In this document: positions 53,359 through 61,843 of the stretch, piece after piece
How the letters are laid out: every line of letters begins with the position of its first letter
Position numbering within the stretch: position 1 is the first letter of the stretch
Source: Amycolatopsis alkalitolerans
GTDB taxonomy: Bacteria; Actinomycetota; Actinomycetes; Mycobacteriales; Pseudonocardiaceae
Reading direction: 5' to 3'
Assembly: GCF_006152065.1 (NCBI RefSeq)
Contig: NZ_VDFW01000021.1
Coordinates: forward strand, 60,374-124,373
DNA: 64,000 nucleotides
The notes under the pieces: model-generated
Seen by the model: the letters and a program-made list of their open reading frames with translations, nothing else
Database searches by the model: none
What the model was told of the DNA's origin: nothing
Made by a program: the position numbers and the translations under genes

Positions 53359-54861
53359 TCACATGTGGACGGCGGCGGGCTCACCCGCCTGCTGCTGCGG
53401 CACACCCGGTTTGATCAGCAGATAGCAGATGATCGCGCCGAGCACGAAGATCCCGCCTGCCCAGGTGAACGCCGTGGTGTAGCTGTGGATCGCCGCCTCG
53501 GCCAGCAACTGCGGGTTCATCGCCTTGCCCGCGGTGAACGAGGACAGCGCGTTCGCGGCGATCGAGCTGAGCAGCGCGGTGCCGATCGAGCCACCGACCT
53601 GCTGCGCGGTGTTCACCGTGGCGGACGCGACACCCGCGTCGTGCCGGTCGACCCCGGCGGTGGCGACGTTCATCGACGGCGCCATCGACAGGCCGATGCC
53701 AAGCCCGATCACGATCAGCGGGAGCAGTACGCCGCCGGCGTAGGTGCTGCTCGTGTCGATCGCGCTGAGCCAGAACATCCCGCCGCCCGCGATCAGCATG
53801 CCCAGCCCGACCAGCGGCTTTGGCCCGAACCGCGGCAGCAACACCGCGGTCGCGGTCGTGGCGGTGAGCATCAACCCGGCCACCATCGGCAGGAACGCGA
53901 TCCCGGAGGTGACCGGCGAGAAGCCGAGGTTCTGCTGCAGGTAGTAGGTCAGGAACAGGAAGATCCCGAACATCCCGATACCGAGCATGAACACCGCGAG
54001 GTACGCGCCGCCGCGGTTGCGGTCGAGCACGACACGCAGCGGCAGCAACGGGTGCGCCGTACGGTTCTGCAGCACGACGAACACGGCGAGCAGCACGACG
54101 CCCGCGACCAGGAAACCCCACACCAGGGGCGAGGACCAGGCGTGGGTCTCGGCGTTGGAGAAGCCGTAGACCAGCGCGAAGAGTCCGGCCGACGAGGCAG
54201 CCGTGCCCGGAATGTCGAGCTTGGGCCGGTGCTCTGAGCGACGGTGCACCAGCAGCGTCAGGCCGCCGATGAGCGCGACGACGGCGAAGACGATGTTGAC
54301 GTACATGCACCAGCGCCAGTTCAGGTACTCGGTGAGCACGCCCCCGAGCAGCAGGCCGACCGCGGCACCCCCGCCGGCGATCGCCCCGAAGATGCCGAAC
54401 GCCCGGCCGCGTTCCTTGACGTCGGTGAACGTCGTGGTCAGCAGCGAAAGCGCGGCCGGCGCGAGCAGCGCGCCGAAGAGCCCCTGTGCCGCGCGGGCGA
54501 TGACGAGCATCTCGAACCCGTTGGCCGCGCCACCGATCGCGGACGCGACCGCGAACCCGGTGAGCCCGATCAGCAGGGCGTACTTCCGGCCGAACAGGTC
54601 GGCCACGCGACCGCCGAGCAGCAGCAGGCTGCCGAAGGCGAGCGCGTAGGCGGTGACCACCCACTGCCTGGCGTCGCTGGAGAAACCGAGCGCATGCTGG
54701 GCACTGGGCAGCGCGATGTTCACGACGGTCGCGTCGAGCACGACCATCAGCTGCGCCAGGCTGATGACCACCAGGATCAGCCAGCGGCGCGAGTGGTGCG
54801 GATCTTCCGTGGTTCTGCCGCCGGCTCTGGGCTCGACGGCGACCGTGGACGAGTCAGGCAT
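53359..54861 (-). CDS. MFS multidrug efflux transporter (DHA2, 14 helices)
   Basis: A 500-residue drug:H+ antiporter of the EmrB/QacA kind. Motif C (in GAIAGGGAAVGLLLGGVLTEYLNWRW) and LDATVVNIALPSAQ in helix 1 are typical. About fourteen helices are seen. Substrates are unknown, possibly cationic dyes or an own metabolite. It is divergent from a TetR gene, which probably represses it through the repeats at 54881-54938. Confidence 0.92.
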   Translation of the reverse strand: MPDSSTVAVEPRAGGRTTEDPHHSRRWLILVVISLAQLMVVLDATVVNIALPSAQHALGFSSDARQWVVTAYALAFGSLLLLGGRVADLFGRKYALLIGLTGFAVASAIGGAANGFEMLVIARAAQGLFGALLAPAALSLLTTTFTDVKERGRAFGIFGAIAGGGAAVGLLLGGVLTEYLNWRWCMYVNIVFAVVALIGGLTLLVHRRSEHRPKLDIPGTAASSAGLFALVYGFSNAETHAWSSPLVWGFLVAGVVLLAVFVVLQNRTAHPLLPLRVVLDRNRGGAYLAVFMLGIGMFGIFLFLTYYLQQNLGFSPVTSGIAFLPMVAGLMLTATTATAVLLPRFGPKPLVGLGMLIAGGGMFWLSAIDTSSTYAGGVLLPLIVIGLGIGLSMAPSMNVATAGVDRHDAGVASATVNTAQQVGGSIGTALLSSIAANALSSFTAGKAMNPQLLAEAAIHSYTTAFTWAGGIFVLGAIICYLLIKPGVPQQQAGEPAAVHM

Positions 54862-54880
54862 ACTGGTCCTCGCAGACTAT

Positions 54881-54938
54881 GTGGAGTGGAGACCTCCCCT
54901 TTCACGATCCACCGTACACGAAGTGGAGGAGGAACCTC
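54881..54938. promoter_or_regulatory. Two operator-like repeats between MFS and TetR genes
   Basis: GTGGAGTGGAGACCTC (54881-54896) and GTGGAGGAGGAACCTC (54923-54938) match at 12 of 16 positions and are 42 bases apart, four helical turns. Each holds a small inverted repeat (GGAG-AC-CTCC and GAGG-AA-CCTC). They fill the 100-base gap between the efflux pump and its probable repressor. Function is inferred. Confidence 0.45.
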
Positions 54939-54961
54939 GACTTCCTGCTAGGATGGGAATC

Positions 54962-55621
54962 ATGACGCGGGACACATCGCGGACCGCAACGAAGCGGCCG
55001 CTCAGGCGCGACGCCGAACGCAACCGTCAGCGCATCATCGCCAGCGCCCGCGAGGTCTTCCGTGAACGTGGCATGGAGACGACGCTCGACGACGTCGCTC
55101 ATCACGCGGGACTGGGTGTGGGCACCGTCTACCGGCGTTTCCCGAACAAGGAGCACCTGGTCGACGCCATGTTCGCAGACCGGCTCGAGGAGATCGGCCA
55201 CCTGATCACCGAGTCGCTGGACGACGATGATCCGTGGCAAGGCCTGCAGAAGTTCCTGTGGGACTCGGTCTCGCTCATCGCGGAGGACCGCGGTCTGCAC
55301 GACGTGATGCTCAGCACGGCGTTCGGGCAGGACAAGGTCGCGATCGCGCGGGACAAGGTGATCCCGCTGGCCCAGGAACTGATCAACCGGGCGAAGGAGA
55401 CCGGGAAGCTCCGGGCGGACTTCGAACCCGAAGACCTGCCGATCCTGTTCAAGATGATCGGCGCGGTGGCCGAGTACACCCATGCCGTCGCCCCGCACCA
55501 ATGGCGGCGCTACGCGGCACTGCTGTTCGACAGCCTGCGCGCCGACGCGGCGACCCCGTTGCCCATGCCGGCACTCGGCACGCTCGACATCCAGGACGTC
55601 ATGGCGCACTGGTGCCGCTGA
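54962..55621 (+). CDS. TetR-family regulator of the efflux pump
   Basis: A 219-residue repressor. The HTH spans RIIASAREVFRERGMETTLDDVAHHAGLGVGTVYRRFPNKEHLVDAMF; the rest is a ligand-binding domain with a TetR_C-type end. ATG 54962 follows AGGATGGG; ATG 54953 is possible. It is divergent from the MFS gene, so sensing of the exported compound is likely. Confidence 0.9.
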   Translation: MTRDTSRTATKRPLRRDAERNRQRIIASAREVFRERGMETTLDDVAHHAGLGVGTVYRRFPNKEHLVDAMFADRLEEIGHLITESLDDDDPWQGLQKFLWDSVSLIAEDRGLHDVMLSTAFGQDKVAIARDKVIPLAQELINRAKETGKLRADFEPEDLPILFKMIGAVAEYTHAVAPHQWRRYAALLFDSLRADAATPLPMPALGTLDIQDVMAHWCR

Positions 55622-55646
55622 TGTGACCCAGTTCACACAAGGTCCC

Positions 55647-55673
55647 TGTCGATCCGCGCCCCCGATGGTCGTC
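55647..55673 (+). promoter_or_regulatory. ECF42-type promoter
   Basis: TGTCGA (55647-55652), 17 bases, CGTC (55670-55673) matches the target promoter reported for ECF42 sigma factors (TGTCGA in the -35 and CGA/TC in the -10). It lies 38 bases before the DGPF gene that heads the ECF42 pair, so the sigma factor probably drives its own transcription. Confidence 0.65.
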
Positions 55674-55711
55674 CTTACCGGGCAGGCTGAGCGAAGAGAA
55701 GGGATTCCGCC

Positions 55712-56041
55712 ATGCAATACCTGGCCATGATCTACGTCGACGAGACCGCACCGGCCGACTACAGCAAGACCAGCCCCGAGTACGAGGAGTACAACCGCCA
55801 GCTGAGCGACGCCGGGGTGCGCAAGGGAGGCGTCCGGCTCGGGCACTCCTCCACCGCGACCACCGTTCGCGTGCGCGACGGCGAGGAACTGTTCACCGAC
55901 GGCCCGTTCGCCGAGGCACGCGAACAGCTCGGCGGCTACTTCCTGTTCGAGTGCGAGAACCTCGACGAGGCGCTGAAATGGGCCGCCCAGTGCCCCGGCG
56001 CCCAGCACGGGGCGGTCGAGGTGCGGCCGCTCGCCTACTGA
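55712..56041 (+). CDS. YCII-related DGPF protein
   Basis: A 109-residue dimeric alpha-beta barrel protein of the YCII family, with the DGPF signature in FTDGPFAEAREQLGGYF. These proteins occur almost always beside ECF42 sigma factors; their role in signalling is unknown. It starts 90 bases after the TetR gene with its own promoter and is three bases from the sigma gene. Confidence 0.92.
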   Translation: MQYLAMIYVDETAPADYSKTSPEYEEYNRQLSDAGVRKGGVRLGHSSTATTVRVRDGEELFTDGPFAEAREQLGGYFLFECENLDEALKWAAQCPGAQHGAVEVRPLAY

Positions 56042-56044
56042 GCG

Positions 56045-57220
56045 ATGAGCACCGACCCGCTCGCGGCCGTGTTCCGCGCGGAGCACGGCCGCGTGCTGGC
56101 GCGGCTGATCAGCCTCCTCGGCGATTTCGACCTCGCCGAGGAGGCGCTCGCCGACGCCTACGCGATCGCCGCCGCGAAATGGTGTGAAGGCGGGGTGCCC
56201 GAGCATCCCGCCGCGTGGCTGCTGACCACCGCCCGCAACCGTGCGATCGACCGGATCCGCAGCGCGCGCAGACTTGGCGCACGACTCGCGGACCTCGCGG
56301 AGGAACCGGCGGTGCCACCGGCCGCGGGGCCCGTCCTCGACGACCGGCTGCGCCTGTTCTTTACCTGCTGCCACCCCTCGCTCGGGCGGCAGGCGCAGGT
56401 CGCGCTGATCCTGCGCTGCCTCGGCGGACTGTCCACGGTGGAGGTCGCGAGACTGTTCCTGGTCGGCGAATCGACCGTGCAGCAACGGATAGTGCGGGCG
56501 AAGCGGAAGATCCGCGAAGCCGGGATCCCGTTCCGGGCGCCGGAGCACGAGGAGCTGGCGCACCGGCTGCCCGCCGTGCTCGCGGTGATCTACCTGCTGT
56601 TCACCGAGGGCTACGCCGCGACCTCCGGGCCGGAGCTGATCAAGGCTTCGTTGTGCGACGAAGCGATCCGGCTGGCGCGCGTGCTGCACGAACTGCTCCC
56701 CGAGCCGGCGGTCGCCGGGTTGCTCGCGTTGCTGCTGCTCACCGACGCCCGGCGGGCCGCCCGGGTGGATCAGGCCGGCCGGCTCGTCCCGCTGGAGGAG
56801 CAGGACCGCGAGCGGTGGGACCGTGCTCAGCTCGACGAGGGGCGGCGCCTCGTGATCGGCAGCGCGGGACCGTATGCGGTCCAGGCGGCGATCGCCGCCG
56901 TGCACGCCGACGCGCGGACCCCGGAGGAAACCGACTGGCCGCAGATCGTGCGGCTGTACGGGAAGCTGGCCCCTTCGCCGATGGTCGAACTGAACCGGGC
57001 GATCGCGGTCGCGATGGCGTCGGGCCCCGAGGCGGGCCTGCGGCTGCTCGACCACATCCGGCTCGACTCGCACCTGCTGCCGGCCGCACGCGCCGACCTG
57101 CTGCGCCGCGCGGGCCGCGCGACGGAAGCCGCCGCCGCGTACGAGGAAGCGCTCGGCCTGGCCGGGAATCAGGTCGAGCGGGAGTACCTGGCGCGGCGGC
57201 TGGGCGAGCTGACGAGCTGA
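56045..57220 (+). CDS. ECF42-group RNA polymerase sigma factor
   Basis: A 391-residue sigma factor: region 2 at about 8-75 (LISLLGDFDLAEEALADAYA; LLTTARNRAIDRIRSAR), region 4 at about 110-165 (LRCLGGLSTVEVARLFLVGESTVQQRIVRAKRKIRE), and a long C-terminal TPR-like extension of ~200 residues typical of ECF42. No anti-sigma gene is nearby; in this group the C-terminal extension controls activity. Its last 52 bases overlap the convergent DMT permease gene. Confidence 0.93.
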   Translation: MSTDPLAAVFRAEHGRVLARLISLLGDFDLAEEALADAYAIAAAKWCEGGVPEHPAAWLLTTARNRAIDRIRSARRLGARLADLAEEPAVPPAAGPVLDDRLRLFFTCCHPSLGRQAQVALILRCLGGLSTVEVARLFLVGESTVQQRIVRAKRKIREAGIPFRAPEHEELAHRLPAVLAVIYLLFTEGYAATSGPELIKASLCDEAIRLARVLHELLPEPAVAGLLALLLLTDARRAARVDQAGRLVPLEEQDRERWDRAQLDEGRRLVIGSAGPYAVQAAIAAVHADARTPEETDWPQIVRLYGKLAPSPMVELNRAIAVAMASGPEAGLRLLDHIRLDSHLLPAARADLLRRAGRATEAAAAYEEALGLAGNQVEREYLARRLGELTS

Positions 57221-58044
57221 CGCCGGTGCACCGTGAGCACGGCGATTCCGCTCACCGCGGCGGCACCGCAGGCAACCAGCGCGACCGCCGTCACCAGGCT
57301 GGTCGCGGATGCCTCGTCCAGGACCGTCATCCCGAGGACGGTCGCGACCAGGGGGTTCACCGTCGTACCGCATCCCACCACGACGTCGGGCGGCCCGCTG
57401 GCGTAGGCGAGCTGGACGAACCAGGCCGCGAGCGGGAACGCCACCAGCGCGCCGGCGAGCGCGAGCCACGGCAGCTCGGCGAACCCCAGCGTCCGGACCG
57501 TGAACGCGACATCGCGGATCAGCACGGACGACAGCGCGTACGCCGCCCCAGCCCCGGCGGACAGCGCGACGCAGCGAACCAGACCACGGCTGAACGCGGC
57601 GGCAGTGCCCAGCACCGCCACGGTCACCGCGACGATCTGCGTCGCCTGCAGGACGTCCGAGGGCGGCAGGCGCGGGTTCGCCACGGCGCCGCTCGACAAC
57701 GCGACGAACACGCCGACGGCCGCGGACACCGCTCCGACCGCCAGCAGGCTCCTCCGGTCCAGAGTGGACGGACCCAGCAGCACGACCACCGGCAGCGCGA
57801 GCACCACGAGCGGCGCTACGACGATCACCGGTGCGAAGGTCAGCGCGATGATCTGCAGAGCCGTCCCGGCCGACAGCACCGCGAGGCCGGCGAGCCAGCC
57901 CCGGTTGCGGCCGAGCCGCGCGAGCGTGCGCAGGCGAAGCTCGTCCTGGCCGGTTTCCGCGCGGACGCCGCCGTGCTGCAGGCGGGCACCCACGCCACTG
58001 GCGATCGCCGCGCACAGGGCACAGGCGACCGCCAACGCGATCAT
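57169..58044 (-). CDS. DMT-superfamily permease (EamA-like)
   Basis: A 291-residue protein with about nine or ten membrane helices in the pattern of the drug/metabolite transporter superfamily, with a long basic loop after helix 1 (VRAETGQDELRLRTLARLGRNRGW). The substrate is unknown. ATG 58044 has GGGGAG seven bases upstream and is preferred to the GTG at 58059. The C-terminal basic tail overlaps the end of the sigma gene on the other strand. Confidence 0.82.
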   Translation of the reverse strand: MIALAVACALCAAIASGVGARLQHGGVRAETGQDELRLRTLARLGRNRGWLAGLAVLSAGTALQIIALTFAPVIVVAPLVVLALPVVVLLGPSTLDRRSLLAVGAVSAAVGVFVALSSGAVANPRLPPSDVLQATQIVAVTVAVLGTAAAFSRGLVRCVALSAGAGAAYALSSVLIRDVAFTVRTLGFAELPWLALAGALVAFPLAAWFVQLAYASGPPDVVVGCGTTVNPLVATVLGMTVLDEASATSLVTAVALVACGAAAVSGIAVLTVHRRQLVSSPSRRARYSRST

Positions 58045-58105
58045 GCCCGTTCTCCCCACGCGGCGTGCATGGTGTCAGCATGCCCGAGCCCCGCTGAGAA
58101 CGGCT

Positions 58106-58543
58106 TCAGGCCGGTAGCAGGCTGAACCCTTCCCCCACCGCCGCCGCGCGCAACGCCTTGTCCATCGCGGCGAACGTGCGGCAGTCGCGGTCGGCCGATG
58201 CGGCGAGCTGCGCGCAGGCAAGCTGGGTGGCGTCGTAGCCGCGCAGGCCGTGCACCCGCGTGAGCCGCGCAGCGGCCTCCAGCACGAGATCCGTCAGCGG
58301 GATTACGGCGAACCTGCTCGGCTCTTCGAACGTGCCGTAGAAGTCGGCCTCGAACTCGGCTTCGAGCAGGCTCACCTGCTTCGGCGTCAACTCCCCCAGC
58401 CGGTACTTCCGCCACAGCGCGGCGGGCACCTCGACGCGGGCGATCTGGGAGATCACCAGCGCGGGCAGCTCGCGGATGTGCTCATGCCCCGGCTCGTCGG
58501 CGTAGATCTTGACGAGGGCGGACGAATCCGCGAACGTGCTCAC
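58106..58543 (-). CDS. vapC: PIN-domain ribonuclease toxin (VapC)
   Basis: A 145-residue PIN-domain protein. The acidic catalytic residues are visible: Asp6 in FADSSALVKIYADEPG, Glu in ARVEVPAAL, Asp in GYDATQLAC and Asp in DRDCRTFAAMD. VapC toxins cleave tRNA or rRNA when released from the antitoxin. Its GTG start overlaps the antitoxin stop (GTGA). Confidence 0.9.
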   Translation of the reverse strand: MSTFADSSALVKIYADEPGHEHIRELPALVISQIARVEVPAALWRKYRLGELTPKQVSLLEAEFEADFYGTFEEPSRFAVIPLTDLVLEAAARLTRVHGLRGYDATQLACAQLAASADRDCRTFAAMDKALRAAAVGEGFSLLPA

Positions 58544-58836
58544 TCTCGCTCGTCACCGACCAGGGACGAGACCGGCGTGCCCCGGCCGGCGGCCGCGCGG
58601 GCGGCGGCCACCTCCGCGGGATCCGGACGGGCCCGCGGGGCCTTGCTCTCCCAGAGCAGGCCCGCGCGCTGCAGGCGCTCCCGCACGCGGGCCGCTTCGT
58701 CCCCGGCCAGGTCCGGGTTGGTGGCGGCGTCGAGGACTTGGGTCAGGTATTCGTTCATGCTTTTCCCCTGCTGTTTGGCGGCGAGCTGGACACGCCGCAC
58801 CAGCTCCTCCCCGGCACGCCACGTGACCTGACTCAT
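58540..58836 (-). CDS. vapB: VapB-type antitoxin
   Basis: A 98-residue protein with a ribbon-helix-helix-like N-terminus (SQVTWRAGEELVRRVQLAAKQQGKSMNEYLTQVL) and a Pro/Arg/Ala-rich C-terminal tail that should wrap the PIN toxin. Such antitoxins bind their own promoter; nested palindromes lie across its start codon. It is first in the operon, as usual for VapBC. Confidence 0.88.
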   Translation of the reverse strand: MSQVTWRAGEELVRRVQLAAKQQGKSMNEYLTQVLDAATNPDLAGDEAARVRERLQRAGLLWESKAPRARPDPAEVAAARAAAGRGTPVSSLVGDERE

Positions 58837-58858
58837 GACGTCATGCTAGCAGGCATGA
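58834..58858. promoter_or_regulatory. Nested palindromes at the vapB start
   Basis: CATGACGTCATG (58834-58845) is a perfect 12-base palindrome that includes the start codon of vapB. TCATGC-TAGCAG-GCATGA (58841-58858) is a perfect six-six-six inverted repeat overlapping it by five bases. Both are likely operators for the VapB ribbon-helix-helix dimer, with a third CATG spaced by helical turns. The layout lets VapBC block its own transcription and possibly initiation. Confidence 0.65.
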
Positions 58859-58863
58859 AGGCA

Positions 58864-60048
58864 TCAGGTCTCTTCGTAGGTGAGGTTCGCCCCCGACGAC
58901 GGGTCGAACAGCTGGAGCTTCGTGGTGTCGAACCACACCTCGGCCTGGCCACCTTCGACGATCGACGACTCGGCCGACAGCCGCGCGACGATCTGCGCTC
59001 CCCCGCCGGGCACGTCGTCGGAGCCGGTGTCCGCGGCCAGTTCCTCCAGCTCGGTCGTGCTCGCCAGCTCACCCTCGATCGTGAAGTAGGCGTACTTTTC
59101 CGAGCCCATCGACTCCAGCACGTCGACGTGCGCGCTGAAGGTGACGCCCTTGCTCCGGACCTCCTCGTCGACCAGCGTCGCGTCCTCGAAGTGCTCCGGC
59201 CGCACACCCGCGATCACCTCGCGCGGCGCGTTCGCGGCCTCGGCCAGGCGGCGCACCTTGTCCGGCAGCGCGAACGAGCCGAGCGGGCTCTTGAGCCGGC
59301 CTTCCTCCAGCGTCGCCGGCAGGAAGTTCATCGACGGCGAGCCGATGAACCCGGCCACGAACAGGTTCGCCGGATGGTCGTAGAGGAACTGCGGGCTGCC
59401 GATCTGCTGGACGTACCCGGCGCGCAGCACCACGACCCGGTCACCCAGCGTCATGGCCTCGGTCTGGTCGTGGGTCACGTACAGCGTGGTCGTGCCAAGC
59501 TGCCTCTGCAGCTTCGACACCGATGTGCGCATCTGGCCACGCAGTTTGGCATCCAGGTTGGACAGTGGCTCGTCCATCAGGAACGCCTTGGGGCTGCGCA
59601 CGATCGCCCGCCCCATCGCGACCCGCTGCCGCTGCCCGCCGGAGAGGTTCGCCGGCTTGCGGTCCAGATGCTGGGTCAGGTCCAGGATGCGGGCCGCCTC
59701 CTCGACCTTCGCCCGCACCGTCGTGTCGTCCACTTTGGCCAGTCGCAGCGGGAAGGCCATGTTCTCGCGGACGCTCATATGCGGGTACAGCGCGTAGGAC
59801 TGGAACACCATCGCGATGTCCCGGTCCTTCGGCGCCTTCTCGTTCATCCGCCGCCCGTCGATGCGCAGCTCACCCGTGGAGATGTCCTCCAGGCCCGCCA
59901 CCATGTTCAGTGTCGTCGACTTCCCGCAGCCGGACGGGCCGACCAGGATGATGAACTCCCCGTCCGCGACGGTGAGGTCCACATCGGACACCGCCAGCGC
60001 ACCGTCCGGGTAGCGCTTGCTCACCTTGTCCAGAACGATTTCAGCCAT
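58864..60048 (-). CDS. sugC: Trehalose ABC transporter ATP-binding protein SugC
   Basis: A 394-residue ABC ATPase of the MalK/UgpC kind. Walker A GPSGCGKST is at 37-45, the signature LSGGQRQRVAMGR and Walker B AFLMDEPLSNLDAKLR follow, and the C-terminal ~150 residues form the OB-like regulatory domain (VIAGVRPEHFEDATLVDEEV). Sequence blocks match M. tuberculosis SugC closely. It powers trehalose uptake. Two bases separate it from sugB. Confidence 0.93.
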   Translation of the reverse strand: MAEIVLDKVSKRYPDGALAVSDVDLTVADGEFIILVGPSGCGKSTTLNMVAGLEDISTGELRIDGRRMNEKAPKDRDIAMVFQSYALYPHMSVRENMAFPLRLAKVDDTTVRAKVEEAARILDLTQHLDRKPANLSGGQRQRVAMGRAIVRSPKAFLMDEPLSNLDAKLRGQMRTSVSKLQRQLGTTTLYVTHDQTEAMTLGDRVVVLRAGYVQQIGSPQFLYDHPANLFVAGFIGSPSMNFLPATLEEGRLKSPLGSFALPDKVRRLAEAANAPREVIAGVRPEHFEDATLVDEEVRSKGVTFSAHVDVLESMGSEKYAYFTIEGELASTTELEELAADTGSDDVPGGGAQIVARLSAESSIVEGGQAEVWFDTTKLQLFDPSSGANLTYEET

Positions 60049-60050
60049 GT

Positions 60051-60893
60051 CTACCCCTTCACGGCACCGGAGGTCAGCCCCGCGACGATACGGCGCTGGA
60101 AGAACAACACGAACAGGATGATCGGCACGGTGATCACGACGGCGGCCGCCGCGATCGTGCCCGTCGGGTCCTCGAACTGCGAGGCACCGGTGAAGAACGA
60201 CAGCGCCGCCGGCACGGTGCGTGACGCGTTCGTCGAGGTCAGCGAGATGGCGAACAGGAAGTCGTTCCAGCAGAAGATGAACACCAGGATCGCCGTGGTG
60301 AACACGCCGGGCGCGGCCAGCGGCGCGATGACCCGGCGGAACGCCTGTGCCGGCGTCGCCCCGTCCATCTTCGCCGCCTTCTCCAGCTCCCACGGGATTT
60401 CCCGGAAGAACGCCGAGAGCGTGTAGATCGCCAGCGGCAGCGCGAAGGTGATGTACGGGATGATCAGGCCGAGCCAGGTGTCGAACAGCCCCAGCGTCCG
60501 CTCGATGTTGAACAGCGGGGTCACCAGCGAGACCTGCGGGAACATCGCGATCAGCAACGAGATGCCGATCAGGGCCCGCTTCCCGGGGAAGTCGAGCCTG
60601 GCGATCGCGTACGCCGCCATCGTGCCGAACACGACCGCGATCAGCGTCGCGATCAGCGCGATGCCGATCGAGTTGATCAGCGCGCGGACGAAGTCGCTGG
60701 TCTGGAAGATGTCCGCGTAGTTCTGGAAGGTCCACGCGCGCGGGACGAACTTGCCGTCGTCGATCGTGTCCTTCGTCTTGAACGACAGGGAAAGGATCCA
60801 CAGCACCGGCACCAGTGCGTACACCACGACCACGATGTCGACCAGTGTCCAGCGTGTCTTGCGGCCGGTGGTGACCGCGCCCTGCATCACCAT
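60051..60893 (-). CDS. sugB: Trehalose ABC transporter permease SugB
   Basis: A 280-residue permease with six helices and the EAA loop [26 protein letters not shown], which docks on the ATPase. The N-terminal [20 protein letters not shown] is typical of MalG-like subunits. Its start and the sugA stop share one base (TGATG). Confidence 0.92.
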   Translation of the reverse strand: MVMQGAVTTGRKTRWTLVDIVVVVYALVPVLWILSLSFKTKDTIDDGKFVPRAWTFQNYADIFQTSDFVRALINSIGIALIATLIAVVFGTMAAYAIARLDFPGKRALIGISLLIAMFPQVSLVTPLFNIERTLGLFDTWLGLIIPYITFALPLAIYTLSAFFREIPWELEKAAKMDGATPAQAFRRVIAPLAAPGVFTTAILVFIFCWNDFLFAISLTSTNASRTVPAALSFFTGASQFEDPTGTIAAAAVVITVPIILFVLFFQRRIVAGLTSGAVKG

Positions 60894-61843
60894 CAGCGCT
60901 TACCTCCCGAGTCCGAGCCCGGCGCCGCGGTGCCGAACAGCTTGATGAAGATGAACGCGATGATCGCGACGGTTATGAAGATCAGCACCGCCATCGTCGA
61001 GCCGATGCCGAGGTTCAGACCTTTGATGAGGTTGTTGTAGGTCTGCATGGACACCGACGCCGTGTCGTTGGCACCGGTGGTGAGCACGAAGATGTTGTCG
61101 AAGATCCGGAACGCGTCGAGCGTGCGGAACAGCAGCGCCACCAGGATCGCCGGTTTCATCACCGGCACCATCACCTTGATGAACCGCTGCCACGCGTTCG
61201 CCCCGTCCATCGCCGCGGCCTTGAGCAGGTCGTCCGGCACGAGCGCGAGCCCGGCCATCAGCAGCAGTGCCATGAACGGCGTCGTCTTCCACACCTCGGC
61301 GAGCACGATGATCGCGAGCGAGGGCAGGTACTGCGTCAGCGGTGCCGCGCCGGGTGCGATCAGGTTCGCGAGATAGCCGGTGTCGGGCGTCCACGCGTAG
61401 TACCACGAGAACGCCGCCACCACGGTGACGATCCCGTACGGGATGAGCGAGACCGTGCGCACCAGGCCACGGCCGACGATCGTGCGGTGCATGATCAGCG
61501 CGAGCAGCATGCCCAGCACCAGCTCGATGACCACGGACACGACGGTGATCACCAGCGTCGTGGCGAACGCGGTCCACCAGTACGAATTGGACAGTACGGC
61601 CGCGTAGTTGGCGAAGCCGATGAACTCCCGGTCCGCGGGGAACCTCAGGTCGTAACGCTGCAGGGAGAGCCAGATCGAGTAGCCGATCGGGTAGGCGGTG
61701 ACGAGCAGCATCACGATGGCCGCCGGCGCGCACAGCAGCAGCCCGAGCCGCCGCTCCGCCTTCTTGCCCTCGCTCAGTACCGGCTTGCCCTTCCGGCCCG
61801 CTCTCTGTGCCACCACCGGGGTTTCACTGACGGCGGAGCTCAC
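60893..61843 (-). CDS. sugA: Trehalose ABC transporter permease SugA
   Basis: A 316-residue MalF-like permease with six helices and the EAA-type loop [27 protein letters not shown]. Partner of SugB in the membrane channel. Its ATG overlaps the lpqY stop by four bases, so the operon lpqY-sugA-sugB-sugC is translationally linked throughout. Confidence 0.92.
   Translation of the reverse strand: MSSAVSETPVVAQRAGRKGKPVLSEGKKAERRLGLLLCAPAAIVMLLVTAYPIGYSIWLSLQRYDLRFPADREFIGFANYAAVLSNSYWWTAFATTLVITVVSVVIELVLGMLLALIMHRTIVGRGLVRTVSLIPYGIVTVVAAFSWYYAWTPDTGYLANLIAPGAAPLTQYLPSLAIIVLAEVWKTTPFMALLLMAGLALVPDDLLKAAAMDGANAWQRFIKVMVPVMKPAILVALLFRTLDAFRIFDNIFVLTTGANDTASVSMQTYNNLIKGLNLGIGSTMAVLIFITVAIIAFIFIKLFGTAAPGSDSGGKR

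Noticed and set aside
54902..58081. 1059-codon open frame on the minus strand
   Set aside because: It runs antisense to the TetR, DGPF and ECF42 genes, has no recognisable domain and is made of GC-driven shadow codons; the plus-strand genes carry clear family motifs.
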